Source: Candidatus Borrarchaeum yapensis
GTDB lineage: Archaea > Asgardarchaeota > Sifarchaeia > Borrarchaeales > Borrarchaeaceae
Direction: 5' to 3'
Assembly: GCA_016840515.1 (NCBI GenBank)
Contig: JAEOSF010000016.1
Location: 1 to 64,000, forward strand
DNA: 64,000 nucleotides
The notes under the pieces are model-generated. The model was given only the letters and a program-made list of their open reading frames with translations. It ran no database searches and had not been told where the DNA came from. Below, one piece after another: positions 28,508-38,391 of the stretch (position 1 is the stretch's first letter; every line of letters starts with the position of its first letter). The position numbers and the translations under genes are program-made.

Positions 28508-29464
28508 ATGTTTGAAGAAGTTGAGGCAGCACGAGAAAGACTCAGGCTAATAGCCAATCGCACACCAGTAATGACTAGCCGTACACTTAATGCTATAACT
28601 GGGGGACAGATTTTTCTTAAATGCGAGAATTTTCAGCGAATTGGTGCCTTCAAATTTCGTGGAGCATATAATGCGATCAGCCAATTAACTTTTGAGGAAA
28701 AGCGAAAAGGGGTGATAACTCATTCTTCTGGTAATCATGCTCAAGCTGTTGCCTTAGCAGCCAATTTACTGGATGTTAATGCGGTTATAGTTATGCCAGA
28801 GAATTCCTCCCAAGTGAAAATCGCTGCAACACGTGGTTATGGTGCAAAAATTGTGTTTTGCGGAATTAAACCTACAGATCGTGCAGAAAAGACAGCAGAA
28901 TTAATTAAACAACATGAATATACGTTGATTCATCCTTACAACGATTTAAATGTCATTTATGGAGCGGGTACCGCTGCTTATGAATTAATTGATGAAGTAG
29001 GTTCGCTTGATATGGTTTTAGCACCAGTGGGTGGTGGAGGATTGATAAGTGGCACGTCAATTGCAGTTAAAGGTCTTTGTCCAGAGGCGAAGGTAATAGG
29101 AGTAGAGCCCAAAAATGCCAACGATGCTTACAGATCCTTTAAAACAGGTAAAATTGTTCCTTCAGTCAACCCTAATACTATTGCAGATGGACTTAGGACA
29201 TCATTGGGTAACATCACATTCAAGATTATCCAAGAAAATGTTGATGATATCTTGACTGTAACCGAGAAACAAATTCTAGAGGCCATGAAGTTTCTATGGG
29301 AACGAATGAAACTTGTAGTAGAACCATCAGGAGCAGTTCCGTTAGCTGGTTTACGTTTTGGAGACCTAAATGTTAAGAACAAAAGAGTTGGATTGATAAT
29401 AAGCGGCGGAAACATAGATCTAACGGCATTCTTTAAACTCCTAAGGCAACAAATACAGAGCTAA
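28508..29464 (+). CDS. PLP-dependent threonine/serine dehydratase (serine-racemase-like)
   Basis: FLKCENFQRIGAFKFRGAYNAI, HSSGNHAQAVALAA, PVGGGGLISG, IISGGNIDL. Confidence 0.93.
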   Translation: MFEEVEAARERLRLIANRTPVMTSRTLNAITGGQIFLKCENFQRIGAFKFRGAYNAISQLTFEEKRKGVITHSSGNHAQAVALAANLLDVNAVIVMPENSSQVKIAATRGYGAKIVFCGIKPTDRAEKTAELIKQHEYTLIHPYNDLNVIYGAGTAAYELIDEVGSLDMVLAPVGGGGLISGTSIAVKGLCPEAKVIGVEPKNANDAYRSFKTGKIVPSVNPNTIADGLRTSLGNITFKIIQENVDDILTVTEKQILEAMKFLWERMKLVVEPSGAVPLAGLRFGDLNVKNKRVGLIISGGNIDLTAFFKLLRQQIQS

Positions 29465-29605
29465 AAGTCGTTTCGATCATCAATTAAGCTATGGAATGAT
29501 AGAGATCTTATTTGCCTAAGAAGTGAGGTTTTTAATAAAGATAATTTATTTTTTCTATGCAGACTCGTAATTGCTTAGTTATTTTATAGGGGGCAGCATG
29601 GCAAA

Positions 29606-30034
29606 ATGGAGTCAGCAAAGGATCATTTCAATAAAGGAACAGTATATTTGGCACAAGGCCAATATAGAGAAGCAAAAAAAGAGTACGATCAAGCTGTAAA
29701 ACTAGATCCTAATTTCGTCAAGCCATGGAGCAATATGGGATATGCTTTTTTCAAATTGCATGAGTATGAAAAAGCAATTTATTGTTTTCAAAAAGCATTA
29801 AGCATCGATTCTGAACTAGCAGATACTTGGAATAACTTGGGAGCTGCTCATTATGAACTAGGTGACAACAAGAAGGCATATGAGTGTTTTCAAAATGCAG
29901 TAAGAATAAACCCTGACCATGCATTAACATGGTATAATATGGGCCTTCTTTACATAAGTTCACATAATCCTATTAAGGCTCTTGAATGTTATCGAAAAGC
30001 GATTAGCTTAAAACCTAAATTAGCAGAGCACTGA
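29606..30034 (+). CDS. TPR protein
   Basis: Repeated TPR units, e.g. ADTWNNLGAAHYELGDNKKAYECFQNAVRINPD. Confidence 0.88.
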   Translation: MESAKDHFNKGTVYLAQGQYREAKKEYDQAVKLDPNFVKPWSNMGYAFFKLHEYEKAIYCFQKALSIDSELADTWNNLGAAHYELGDNKKAYECFQNAVRINPDHALTWYNMGLLYISSHNPIKALECYRKAISLKPKLAEH

Positions 30035-30064
30035 TTATCCAAAGAAAGAATCTGTTGTTTTCCA

Positions 30065-31504
30065 TCATTCTCCTAAATCATGATAACTCTCCCAACAAAT
30101 CGCTGAATATGTCTTTGCGTCATCGAATTTTGCCATGCCGCTGCCTCCCTGGATCTTATAAACACCATCATAATATGCTTGGACTCCATCCACTTCGCCA
30201 AGTTGAATTTGTACCCATGTTTCCGTATCAGTTTCAAAAATTACATCTGGATTTTTATCGCAAGTACCTTCGATAACATTTACCTTGTCTTGTTCAAAAA
30301 CACAATAAAAGGGACCAGGTTCTCCATCTAGAATGAATTGAGCAATTTTTGGCTTCTTTTTAGCCCATTTTTTCATTTTTTCTTTGGCTTTTTCACTCCG
30401 ATTTATCTTTTCCATTCTAGCAATTACTTCAGCCTTTCCCGATCTTTTTACCCCACTGGGTGGTTTTGGAACGGCTTTCGGAGCGGATGGTTTACTTTTG
30501 GATTGCCAGCCCTCAAAAGCATCTTGCCATTCAGCAAATATAGCATCTTGGATGAATGTGGCACCTTCTTCAAAAGATATAGATTTGGCAGCTAACTCCT
30601 CTCGCAACTCCTTTACTTGTTTTCTGTATCCCTCTACAACATTTTCAGGCGGTTTCTTAAACGACGTTGGCTTAACATCACTTATTGAATTGCCTTTAAG
30701 TTCAATGGTTTCCATGCTGAGTGAACCAATATTTTTTTGTTCGGCTAATTGAAAATGTGTAATACTTATAGGAACATATCCAGCGATGGTAGCCGCGACA
30801 GTATCTACTGCTAAAAGATTATCACCTGCTAAAACAAAACCTAATTCCTTAGGATCACCTTTAAGCGGACCCCATCCATCCATACCGATGATACCGTCAA
30901 CGACAATTAGGTCGGAAGGAAATGCAGAATTTATATCTACAATGATTTCATTGAGTCCTTTAAAATGAAGTCGTCCTTTCTTACGTTCTGGGAGTAAACC
31001 AAACATATTCTTTAAACTAACAGTTATATCGCAAAAAACATGAGATTTTAATACTGGAACGTTGACTATTTTATCTGCTTTTGTTAAGACGTTGGAAATA
31101 GTCAACTTCTTTGCAATATAGGCGTTGGGATGATCTATAGTCACCATTTCTCCTTCGCTTAAGTTGACGACCTGTACATCAATCCCATTTGTTGATTTTA
31201 GTTTTTCTATGGCATCTTTCGAGCCTGAAGACATATACATCAGGTCAAAGTGTTGACTTGTAGCTTCTGATTCACCAACAATAATTTTTGCAGGATTACA
31301 AGAATCAATTAATTTGATCAACGTAGTGAGTACTTTTGGATTAGTATATGACCCCTGTTTTCCTGGCACGCCTCCACACCAATTAGGGTGTATAAAGACG
31401 GTCTCTCCTTTATTTATAAAACTTCTTATTCCACCTAACAGATTAATTGACTTTTCAACGGCAATTTCAGGATCAGTTTCCTTAATGATTGATACCATAG
31501 GCAT
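30065..31504 (-). CDS. DUF362-type protein fused to C-terminal SCP2 sterol-carrier-like domain
   Basis: N-terminal KGETVFIHPNWCGG...IVNVPVLKSHVFCDITVSLKNMFGLLP is DUF362-like; C-terminal IAQFILDGEPGPFYCVFEQDKVNVIEGTCDKNPDVIFETDTETWVQIQLGEVDGVQAYYDGVYKIQGG is SCP2-like. Confidence 0.8.
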   Translation of the reverse strand: MPMVSIIKETDPEIAVEKSINLLGGIRSFINKGETVFIHPNWCGGVPGKQGSYTNPKVLTTLIKLIDSCNPAKIIVGESEATSQHFDLMYMSSGSKDAIEKLKSTNGIDVQVVNLSEGEMVTIDHPNAYIAKKLTISNVLTKADKIVNVPVLKSHVFCDITVSLKNMFGLLPERKKGRLHFKGLNEIIVDINSAFPSDLIVVDGIIGMDGWGPLKGDPKELGFVLAGDNLLAVDTVAATIAGYVPISITHFQLAEQKNIGSLSMETIELKGNSISDVKPTSFKKPPENVVEGYRKQVKELREELAAKSISFEEGATFIQDAIFAEWQDAFEGWQSKSKPSAPKAVPKPPSGVKRSGKAEVIARMEKINRSEKAKEKMKKWAKKKPKIAQFILDGEPGPFYCVFEQDKVNVIEGTCDKNPDVIFETDTETWVQIQLGEVDGVQAYYDGVYKIQGGSGMAKFDDAKTYSAICWESYHDLGE

Positions 31505-31728
31505 TCAGTTCCTACCTCCTAGAATCAAGCTTCTTGACAACATTCGAAAATAAAAATGTTCGCTTCCAACTGATTAAATTCTATTTTTTAAAATTCAGTA
31601 ATTCAGAAAAATGAAATTATAACTTAAGCATGGAAAATTCAAAAATGAAGAAAGGAATTCTTCTGATTGAATGACGTTCTTCAAACGGTTAGGGAGAACG
31701 AATATAATAGATTAATATCTTAAGTATA

Positions 31729-32952
31729 ATGAATTACGGTATGGGGGTTCTTATTATGCTAAGTAAAGCAATGATTGAGTTTTTCTATCAGGCGGCACAT
31801 ATACAGAGATGGAATGATCATATTAGGCCTCAGGGTTTTACAGAACTTGATAAACAAGCACATAAAATGATTATAGCGTATGTACTGGCAAAATATGAGG
31901 AAACCGAAAGAAAGGTGGAAATAAATTGGAAAGGCTTAATTGAAGGTGGACTTTTTGAATTTCTGCATCGAATATTTCTTACTGATATCAAGCCTCCCAT
32001 TTTTCACAAACTTATGCGTCGTAAAGGGAAAGAACTCAACGAATGGGTTTTAGACCAACTCAAAAATAAGATAGATCTTCACGAGAAATTCTTTAAGGAC
32101 TTTAGAGAATATTTATTCGCACCAATTTTGCCCTTAGAGAAGAAAATATTAAGAGCTGCTCACTATCTTGCAACTAACTGGGAATTTCGAATTATATATA
32201 ATTTAAACAAGGATATGTACGGACTTGAAAGTACCAAAGCAGCGATCGAAAACGAACTTAAGGAACACATAGACCTCATAGGTGTACAAAGATTAGTATC
32301 AGATAAAGTAAACGCGTTTATAGACTTTGTTGGACAATTGAGGTTTCAACAACGCTGGGCTCAAACACCTAGACTTCCAGAGACATCTGTTATGGGACAC
32401 ATGTTAGTAGTTGCTATGTTGTCATACCTGTTTTCGATAAAATTAAACGCTTGCTCAAAAAGGCTTGTTAATAATTATTTTACAGGTCTTTTCCATGATC
32501 TTCCCGAAGTTTTGACCAGAGATATTGTTTCTCCTGTGAAAAAAGCTGTTGAGGGCCTCAGAGCTATAATTGAAGAGATTGAGAAAGAACAACTCGAAGA
32601 AAAACTTCTACCACTTCTTCCCTCTGCTTGGCACAAAGATTTCAGATATTTCATAGAAGATGAATTTGAAAGCAAGATCAAAACTGAAAATAATAAAATA
32701 AAACTTGTTAGTTCGGAAAAGATCAATGAGTCGTTCAATAGCGATTCTTATTCTCCAGTAGATGGCAAAATAATCAAGATATGCGATGATCTTGCAGCCT
32801 ATGTTGAGACTTACTTTTCAATTTCGCATGGGATAACTTCAGAAATTCTCATTAATGCTCATAATGCTCTTTACAATCAGTATAAAACGAAAAAGGTTGC
32901 TGGAATAGATTTTGGTGAATTATTTGAGCAGTTCAACATAAGTATTGAATGA
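31729..32952 (+). CDS. HD-domain hydrolase (YfbR/nucleotidase-like)
   Basis: VMGHMLVVAMLSYLF...NYFTGLFHDLPEVLTRDIVSPVKKAVEGL; internal start at MLSKAM also possible. Confidence 0.8.
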   Translation: MNYGMGVLIMLSKAMIEFFYQAAHIQRWNDHIRPQGFTELDKQAHKMIIAYVLAKYEETERKVEINWKGLIEGGLFEFLHRIFLTDIKPPIFHKLMRRKGKELNEWVLDQLKNKIDLHEKFFKDFREYLFAPILPLEKKILRAAHYLATNWEFRIIYNLNKDMYGLESTKAAIENELKEHIDLIGVQRLVSDKVNAFIDFVGQLRFQQRWAQTPRLPETSVMGHMLVVAMLSYLFSIKLNACSKRLVNNYFTGLFHDLPEVLTRDIVSPVKKAVEGLRAIIEEIEKEQLEEKLLPLLPSAWHKDFRYFIEDEFESKIKTENNKIKLVSSEKINESFNSDSYSPVDGKIIKICDDLAAYVETYFSISHGITSEILINAHNALYNQYKTKKVAGIDFGELFEQFNISIE

Positions 32953-32975
32953 TTAAGTTAAAAAAAAATTCAAAT

Positions 32976-33083
32976 TCACATTAATTGATGTGGTTGACTA
33001 AGCCTCAACACCATATAGTAGCCAAACGCGATGGCGATAGCAATTATGATAAGGATAATAAGAATTTTAACTTTAACACTCAT
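32976..33083 (-). CDS. Putative 35-aa single-TM small protein
   Basis: MSVKVKILIILIIIAIAIAFGYYMVLRLSQPHQLM*: basic N-terminus plus hydrophobic stretch; absent from the supplied ORF track because of size. Confidence 0.4.
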   Translation of the reverse strand: MSVKVKILIILIIIAIAIAFGYYMVLRLSQPHQLM

Positions 33084-33192
33084 TTTTCGATGCCTCCACC
33101 GTTTGTTAATTACAAATTAAGTTTACTTCATCATATATATTTTCGATTAGACAATATACGAAACCATCTATTTAAGTGAAAACTAAGAAAAA

Positions 33193-35142
33193 CTATATTT
33201 TTTCAAGATCTACGAAAGTGGAATTAAAAGTGGAACCATAACTTGACTTTTGAAAATCATCATTGGTGAGAACATTGACATTTTTTTTATCTTTCGATAA
33301 AGACACCCACGGAGATCTAAAAGTCCAAATCACCCCACTTGGTACTTTATCGCTAACCTTGACTGGTAAGACAAGTGAACCTTTTTCATTAAAAACACGA
33401 ACACTATCCCAGTCTTTAATTCTCCTCTTTAATGAGTCCTTTGGACTTATTATAACATAAGGTTGAATCGGGTTGATGTTAAAAAACTGCGAATGTAAGA
33501 ACGAGGGATGACTAGTAGAAATAAGCCGTAGAGGAAATTGGGGGTGTTCATCTAGTATTGTTGGGAAACTTGAGAGTCCAAGTTCTTGTGCTTTTGATGA
33601 GCTAAATTCTATTTTTCCAGATGTCGTTTGGAATTCCAATAAGGGCAGCTGTTTCATTCGCAAGAAGCCTTTTTCTAGTAAATTCTCATAATTTCCTTCG
33701 ATGCTCTTAGAAGTTGAAATTAACCTTTTAATCACATCTTCATCAGGTTCAAAAAGCTCTGGCTGTGAAAGTCTCATTCTTTTTGCTAGAAGCCGGAACA
33801 CATTAGAATTGCTTTTTGCCTCACCTAGCGGTTCAATTGCTTTTTGGTTTAATGCGAGATAATAATGCCAATAAGAGATATGAATATCCATCGTCTCAAA
33901 GAAGGAAGTAGCGGGAAGGACGATATCCGCATACATAGCAGTATCTGTTAAGAACAAATCATGTACTATAACAAACAAATCTTCACGTAAAAGCCCATTT
34001 TTAACAAGCGTTTGGTTGGGAGATGTAGCTGCAGGATTCGAATTGTAAATAAAAAGAAATTGGATTTCTTTTGATATCAGATCTCTACCGAGTTGCGAAC
34101 TTATATATTTTACTGGATCATTAGATCTTAAGTGTGTAGCCTTCAAATATGCTTTATCAAAATCTCTTTCACTATTACAGTAGTAAAAACCACGAGGAAC
34201 CCCCAAAGCAGGTAAAAGGCATATCGCACGAACAATCTCGCCTCCATTAATTTGTTTTTGCAATCCAAAACCAATATTAATAATGCTGGGTTTTAGAGCA
34301 GCATAATCTTCTGCAAAAGACTTTAATTCTTGAATGGAGATTCCAGTTTGTTCAGAGACGTATTCGGCAGTATATTTAGATAGATATCCTTTAAACTCTT
34401 CAAAACCGATAGTATGTTCGTTTATAAAATTAGAATCTATTAATTCATTGTCGATAAGATATTTTGCGATACCAAGGGCAAAAATACCATCAGTGGCTGG
34501 GTGTATCCTAAGATGTGTACCAATCCTTGTTGTTTCAGTAGCAATTGGGTCGATAATGTATATTTTCGCTCCTTTCTCTTTAGCCTGTCTTGCCAAATTA
34601 AAATTATGACAATTACTGATAGCGGCGTTAAACCCCCAGTAAACAATTAACTTTGAATTAAGCATCTCTTCGGGTTTTCTACCGTATCTCTTACCATAGT
34701 GCAGTTCTATAGCTAATTCTCCGGCTGCATCACAGATCGAATATGTAGTTTCTGAGCTGCCTATGACATTAAAAAATCTTTTTGGGAAATGTAAGCTGAT
34801 TAATCCACTATTACCTCCGTAGTCATAGTGAAGAACAGAATTTGATCCGTGTTCATCAACCACCTTTGTCAGTCTGGATGCTATCTCATCGAGGGCATCA
34901 TCCCAAGAAATTCTCTTAAATTTACCCTCACCTTTTGAACCGGTCCTCCTAAGTGGATAAAGCACACGATCTTTATGATAAACATACTCAATCAAGTTCT
35001 GACCTTTTGGGCACAAATAACCTTGTGTGATCGGATGTTTAGAGTTTGCTTTTACTTCGATTAGTTTGCCTTCATCCACAGCGGTCACAATACCACAGGT
35101 ATCATAACAATCCCGCGGACATGTATTAAAAAATCGCTTCAT
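33193..35142 (-). CDS. Molybdopterin-dependent oxidoreductase (formate dehydrogenase/DMSO reductase superfamily)
   Basis: CPRDCYDTCGI...GYLCPKGQNLIEYVYHKDRVLYPLRR...FKRISWDDALDEIA; 4Fe-4S and Mo-bis-MGD domains. Confidence 0.93.
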   Translation of the reverse strand: MKRFFNTCPRDCYDTCGIVTAVDEGKLIEVKANSKHPITQGYLCPKGQNLIEYVYHKDRVLYPLRRTGSKGEGKFKRISWDDALDEIASRLTKVVDEHGSNSVLHYDYGGNSGLISLHFPKRFFNVIGSSETTYSICDAAGELAIELHYGKRYGRKPEEMLNSKLIVYWGFNAAISNCHNFNLARQAKEKGAKIYIIDPIATETTRIGTHLRIHPATDGIFALGIAKYLIDNELIDSNFINEHTIGFEEFKGYLSKYTAEYVSEQTGISIQELKSFAEDYAALKPSIINIGFGLQKQINGGEIVRAICLLPALGVPRGFYYCNSERDFDKAYLKATHLRSNDPVKYISSQLGRDLISKEIQFLFIYNSNPAATSPNQTLVKNGLLREDLFVIVHDLFLTDTAMYADIVLPATSFFETMDIHISYWHYYLALNQKAIEPLGEAKSNSNVFRLLAKRMRLSQPELFEPDEDVIKRLISTSKSIEGNYENLLEKGFLRMKQLPLLEFQTTSGKIEFSSSKAQELGLSSFPTILDEHPQFPLRLISTSHPSFLHSQFFNINPIQPYVIISPKDSLKRRIKDWDSVRVFNEKGSLVLPVKVSDKVPSGVIWTFRSPWVSLSKDKKNVNVLTNDDFQKSSYGSTFNSTFVDLEKI

Positions 35143-35285
35143 ACAAAAGCATGCTTGGACTCATTAAATAAAGCTTTGTACAACTGCATTCTAGTTAGAA
35201 TAAAATTCTCTCTGGCCTTTCAGAAAAAATGATAATGCTTCTTTTCCCCTCTTTTCACGAAGGCCGATTTCTATCGCATCAATTA

Positions 35286-35576
35286 TTAATCTCCAGCGAA
35301 AGGTGGCAGGAAGATAACATGATCCCCCTCTTTTAGTTCTGTTTTCAATCCTTGAAGACTTGTTAGGCTCTGTTTGTTGACAAATATTTGAGTATACGCA
35401 TTAAGTTGATGAGTTTGTGGATCGATAAGTTCATCTTTTAGAAGTTCTCCATAGTGTTGGATGAGTGTATCAACCAGACCACCCACTAAATTGTAATGAT
35501 TTAATTCAACTCGTTTACTTTTTTCGTTCACAACAGATTGTAATTGACCATAGAATTTGACAGTTACTTCAACCAT
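35286..35576 (-). CDS. MoaD/ThiS-family ubiquitin-like sulfur carrier
   Basis: VTVKFYGQLQSVVNEKSKRVELN...LKEGDHVIFLPPFAGD; MoaD-like except for the C-terminal GD. Confidence 0.8.
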   Translation of the reverse strand: MVEVTVKFYGQLQSVVNEKSKRVELNHYNLVGGLVDTLIQHYGELLKDELIDPQTHQLNAYTQIFVNKQSLTSLQGLKTELKEGDHVIFLPPFAGD

Positions 35577-35848
35577 TTTAATCTAAATGAGAACTCACGT
35601 GATACGTTTAAAAAAGATTTGTGGTAAATATATACGCTTGTTGAGTCTTAGGTCGCATGTGAAATGCCAGTTCATCTTAATTGCAACAGGATATTCCCTT
35701 CGAAAAGGAGAAAAGTAACAATACTTAACGTTTATTAGTTATGCGGCTGTTCTTAGTTCCTTTTATTAAAATATTGAATTTTCACCATAATCATTGATTA
35801 CTCTATGCTCACCCGAATCACTTTTATAATCACATTACAGGGTATTAT

Positions 35849-36223
35849 TTGGAGCATATCAGAAAAAGTGGGGCGTTTGTTAAAATAAGTTCATTTCAGG
35901 ATCCCGAAAAAGATAATAATGAAATTAGCGAAATAAACGTTCTTGGAAATGAACGAGATTCAAAGTTAGATCTAATGTTGTTTACGTCCCCTTATTCTTC
36001 ACTTGGAGTTAAAGTCGAAACACACCTTTCAGCAATTATTGCTGATAAAGGATTACCTATAAAAATCACTAAAATAGATGTCACATTATACCCAGAGGCC
36101 GCAGAAAAATATGATATTGTAGCAACTCCGACGTTAATTTTTCGAGAATTAAGAGCATGTGGCCATTATGAACTAGACACTTTAGAAGAATTTTTAATAT
36201 CTCATTGTTTCCTTGAAAATTAG
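35849..36223 (+). CDS. Thioredoxin-fold protein lacking the CxxC motif
   Basis: LMLFTSPYSSLGVKVETHLSAII...KIDVTLYPEAAEKYDIVATPTLIF; SPYSS replaces CxxC; cis-Pro TPTLIF kept. Confidence 0.65.
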   Translation: MEHIRKSGAFVKISSFQDPEKDNNEISEINVLGNERDSKLDLMLFTSPYSSLGVKVETHLSAIIADKGLPIKITKIDVTLYPEAAEKYDIVATPTLIFRELRACGHYELDTLEEFLISHCFLEN

Positions 36224-36258
36224 AATCACAAAAGTGTATTGCTACTTATTGGACTTCA

Positions 36259-36672
36259 CTATTTGTGCCTCATAGCTGTTCCCACATTACTTGATTCAAC
36301 CATGACGCACATGTCGTAAATAACTTCAATATCGTGATCATAGCAGAAATCTATCACTTTATCTGATTCAGCACCAGGTTGTAGCCATACTTTTTGAATT
36401 CCTAGCTCATAACATTCATTGACAACATCAAGAGCAACCTTTGATGGAACTACGATATCAACAACATCAGGTTGAATAGGTAATTCTGAAAGGTAAGCAT
36501 ACACCTTATCACCATTAATCATTTTGGCATTTGGGTTAATAGGAAACACTTTGTAACCCTTTCGTTTCAAATCTTGATAGATAATGTAACCAAATTTGCT
36601 AGGGTTTCTTGAAACTCCAACAACAGCAAAAACATTGTTCTTATTTAAAAAAGCATCTATCTGATTCATCAT
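36259..36672 (-). CDS. CoA-binding domain protein (YccU-like)
   Basis: VFAVVGVSRNPSKFGYIIYQDLKRKGYKVFPINPNA...VWLQPGAESDKVIDFC. Confidence 0.93.
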   Translation of the reverse strand: MMNQIDAFLNKNNVFAVVGVSRNPSKFGYIIYQDLKRKGYKVFPINPNAKMINGDKVYAYLSELPIQPDVVDIVVPSKVALDVVNECYELGIQKVWLQPGAESDKVIDFCYDHDIEVIYDMCVMVESSNVGTAMRHK

Positions 36673-37189
36673 ACTCTAACACCTGACCGCTTAATCTGTC
36701 AGTTCAAAGCAACAATAGTTTTTATATTATAAAAAACGAGTACCGTAAGGCATTATTCTTAGAATGAAATAAAAATAACTGGGGGCTTATGCAATCCCGA
36801 CATTTTTTAAAAACTGAACTGTTTATCGTGCACGACAGGGATTTTTTTCTTATCTTTCACCAATATTTAATAGTTTTCTCGGGAATACATTCGAATCCGG
36901 TACCGAAGCAAATACAACGCTAGATAACTAGTCGCTTCATGGCTAAGTCCCATGATGACTACTTCATGTACTGGGTTCTCACTGGCCCCATTTATTCTTA
37001 TAGTATAGGGCTTATATTTAAGACTTACGGATTCTGCCAGTTTATTTTATGAACGATTAAATATCTGTCTATTGAAACAGTTTTACCTGAAAGATCGATT
37101 TATTGAAAAGGTCTCAAAAATCTCTTAAATATATATTTGAATAATATGATAGATCTTAAGATGTTAGTTAGATGTCTAAGATTAATTAG

Positions 37190-37744
37190 TTGGTGTCGCA
37201 AATGAGTGATTATCCCAATGGAAGTACTAAAGATCGTGAAAAATTGGCTGAAATGCCTATTGAAGAATTGCTTAATTTTTTATTTCTTCAATTAAGAAAC
37301 TTATGGCGAGTTGACGGGTTATATTTTCTAGGAATAGAAGATAAGTTTGGTACGAAAGCTGCAACCGAAATAGACAGTCAGGTTTGGCAAATTATGGCTA
37401 AAATCGAAGCCAAAAGCTTAAGAAGAATGTTTAAAGTAAATGAAAATGCAGACGTCCCAACAATTATGAATTGTTTGCAAAGGTCAAGCTGGGCTTTAGA
37501 TCAACCCTTTAAAGTTATTGAGGTAAATGATAAGCGTGCGATCCTGCGTGTTGAAAGATGTAGGACACAAGAAGCACGCTTGAACAAGGATTTAGAAGAG
37601 TTTCCGTGTAAACATGTTCGATTTGGTTATTTAAAAAATTTTGCAAAAACATTGAATTCAAATGTTGAAGTAAATTGCTTAGTATGTCCTCCAGATGAGC
37701 ATCCATCGGATTTATGGTGTAAATGGGAATTCATTCTACCGTAA
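37190..37744 (+). CDS. DUF6125-like protein (related to L-2-amino-thiazoline-4-carboxylate hydrolase-like family)
   Basis: LWRVDGLYFLGIEDKFGTKAATEIDSQVWQIMAKIEAKSLRRMF...CPPDEHPSDLWCKWEF. Confidence 0.6.
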   Translation: MVSQMSDYPNGSTKDREKLAEMPIEELLNFLFLQLRNLWRVDGLYFLGIEDKFGTKAATEIDSQVWQIMAKIEAKSLRRMFKVNENADVPTIMNCLQRSSWALDQPFKVIEVNDKRAILRVERCRTQEARLNKDLEEFPCKHVRFGYLKNFAKTLNSNVEVNCLVCPPDEHPSDLWCKWEFILP

Positions 37745-37816
37745 ATGGATTTTTGATCATAGAGCAAATTCTTCACATTTGCTAATGTATTTCCTTAGGA
37801 GATTGTGGTGATCTAG

Positions 37817-38383
37817 ATGAAAAATGAATTATTAAAATTACAAGAGCAAGTAAACAACTGTAAAAAATGTGAATTATGGAAAGGAAGAAAAAACGCGGTG
37901 TTTGGGGAAGGACCTGAAGATGCTAAAATCATGTTAATAGGATTAGGACCAGGATACAATGAAGATCAACAAGGACGTCCCTTCGTGGGTGCTGCAGGAA
38001 AACTACTTAGCAAACTACTTAGTTATGCAGGATTAAAACGAGACGAGGTCTACATAGCAAACATCATAAAATCCTACCTACCTGATAACAAAGCAACCAA
38101 AGATCAAATAGCAGCATGTACACCTTATTTGGAAAGACAAATCGAGTTAATCAAACCAAAAATAATAATTTTACTCGGTAATGTTGCAGTCAAGTACATT
38201 TTCGAAAAATACCAACTCCAAAAATCGCCTATGAGAGACATACATACAAAGCCTTTTTCGTTATCAAGCTTGTTCATGAAAGCCAAATTAATTCCCATGT
38301 ATCATCCCGCAGCAGCATTAAGAAATCCAGGCTTAAGAGGCACTATCGAGGAAGATTGGAAAAAATTAAAGACCATATTGTAG
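37817..38383 (+). CDS. Uracil-DNA glycosylase family 4-like (divergent)
   Basis: NNCKKCELWKGRKNAVFGEGPEDAKIMLIGLGPGYNEDQQGRPFVGAAGKLLSKLL...MYHPAAAL. Confidence 0.9.
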   Translation: MKNELLKLQEQVNNCKKCELWKGRKNAVFGEGPEDAKIMLIGLGPGYNEDQQGRPFVGAAGKLLSKLLSYAGLKRDEVYIANIIKSYLPDNKATKDQIAACTPYLERQIELIKPKIIILLGNVAVKYIFEKYQLQKSPMRDIHTKPFSLSSLFMKAKLIPMYHPAAALRNPGLRGTIEEDWKKLKTIL

Positions 38384-38391
38384 AAGTTGAA

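Noticed and set aside
30338-30752. Plus-strand ORFs opposite the DUF362-SCP2 gene
   Set aside because: Shadow ORFs antisense to a well-supported coding region.
36880-37000. tRNA gene
   Set aside because: No consistent acceptor/T-arm pairing or GGTTC-ANNCC context could be assembled.
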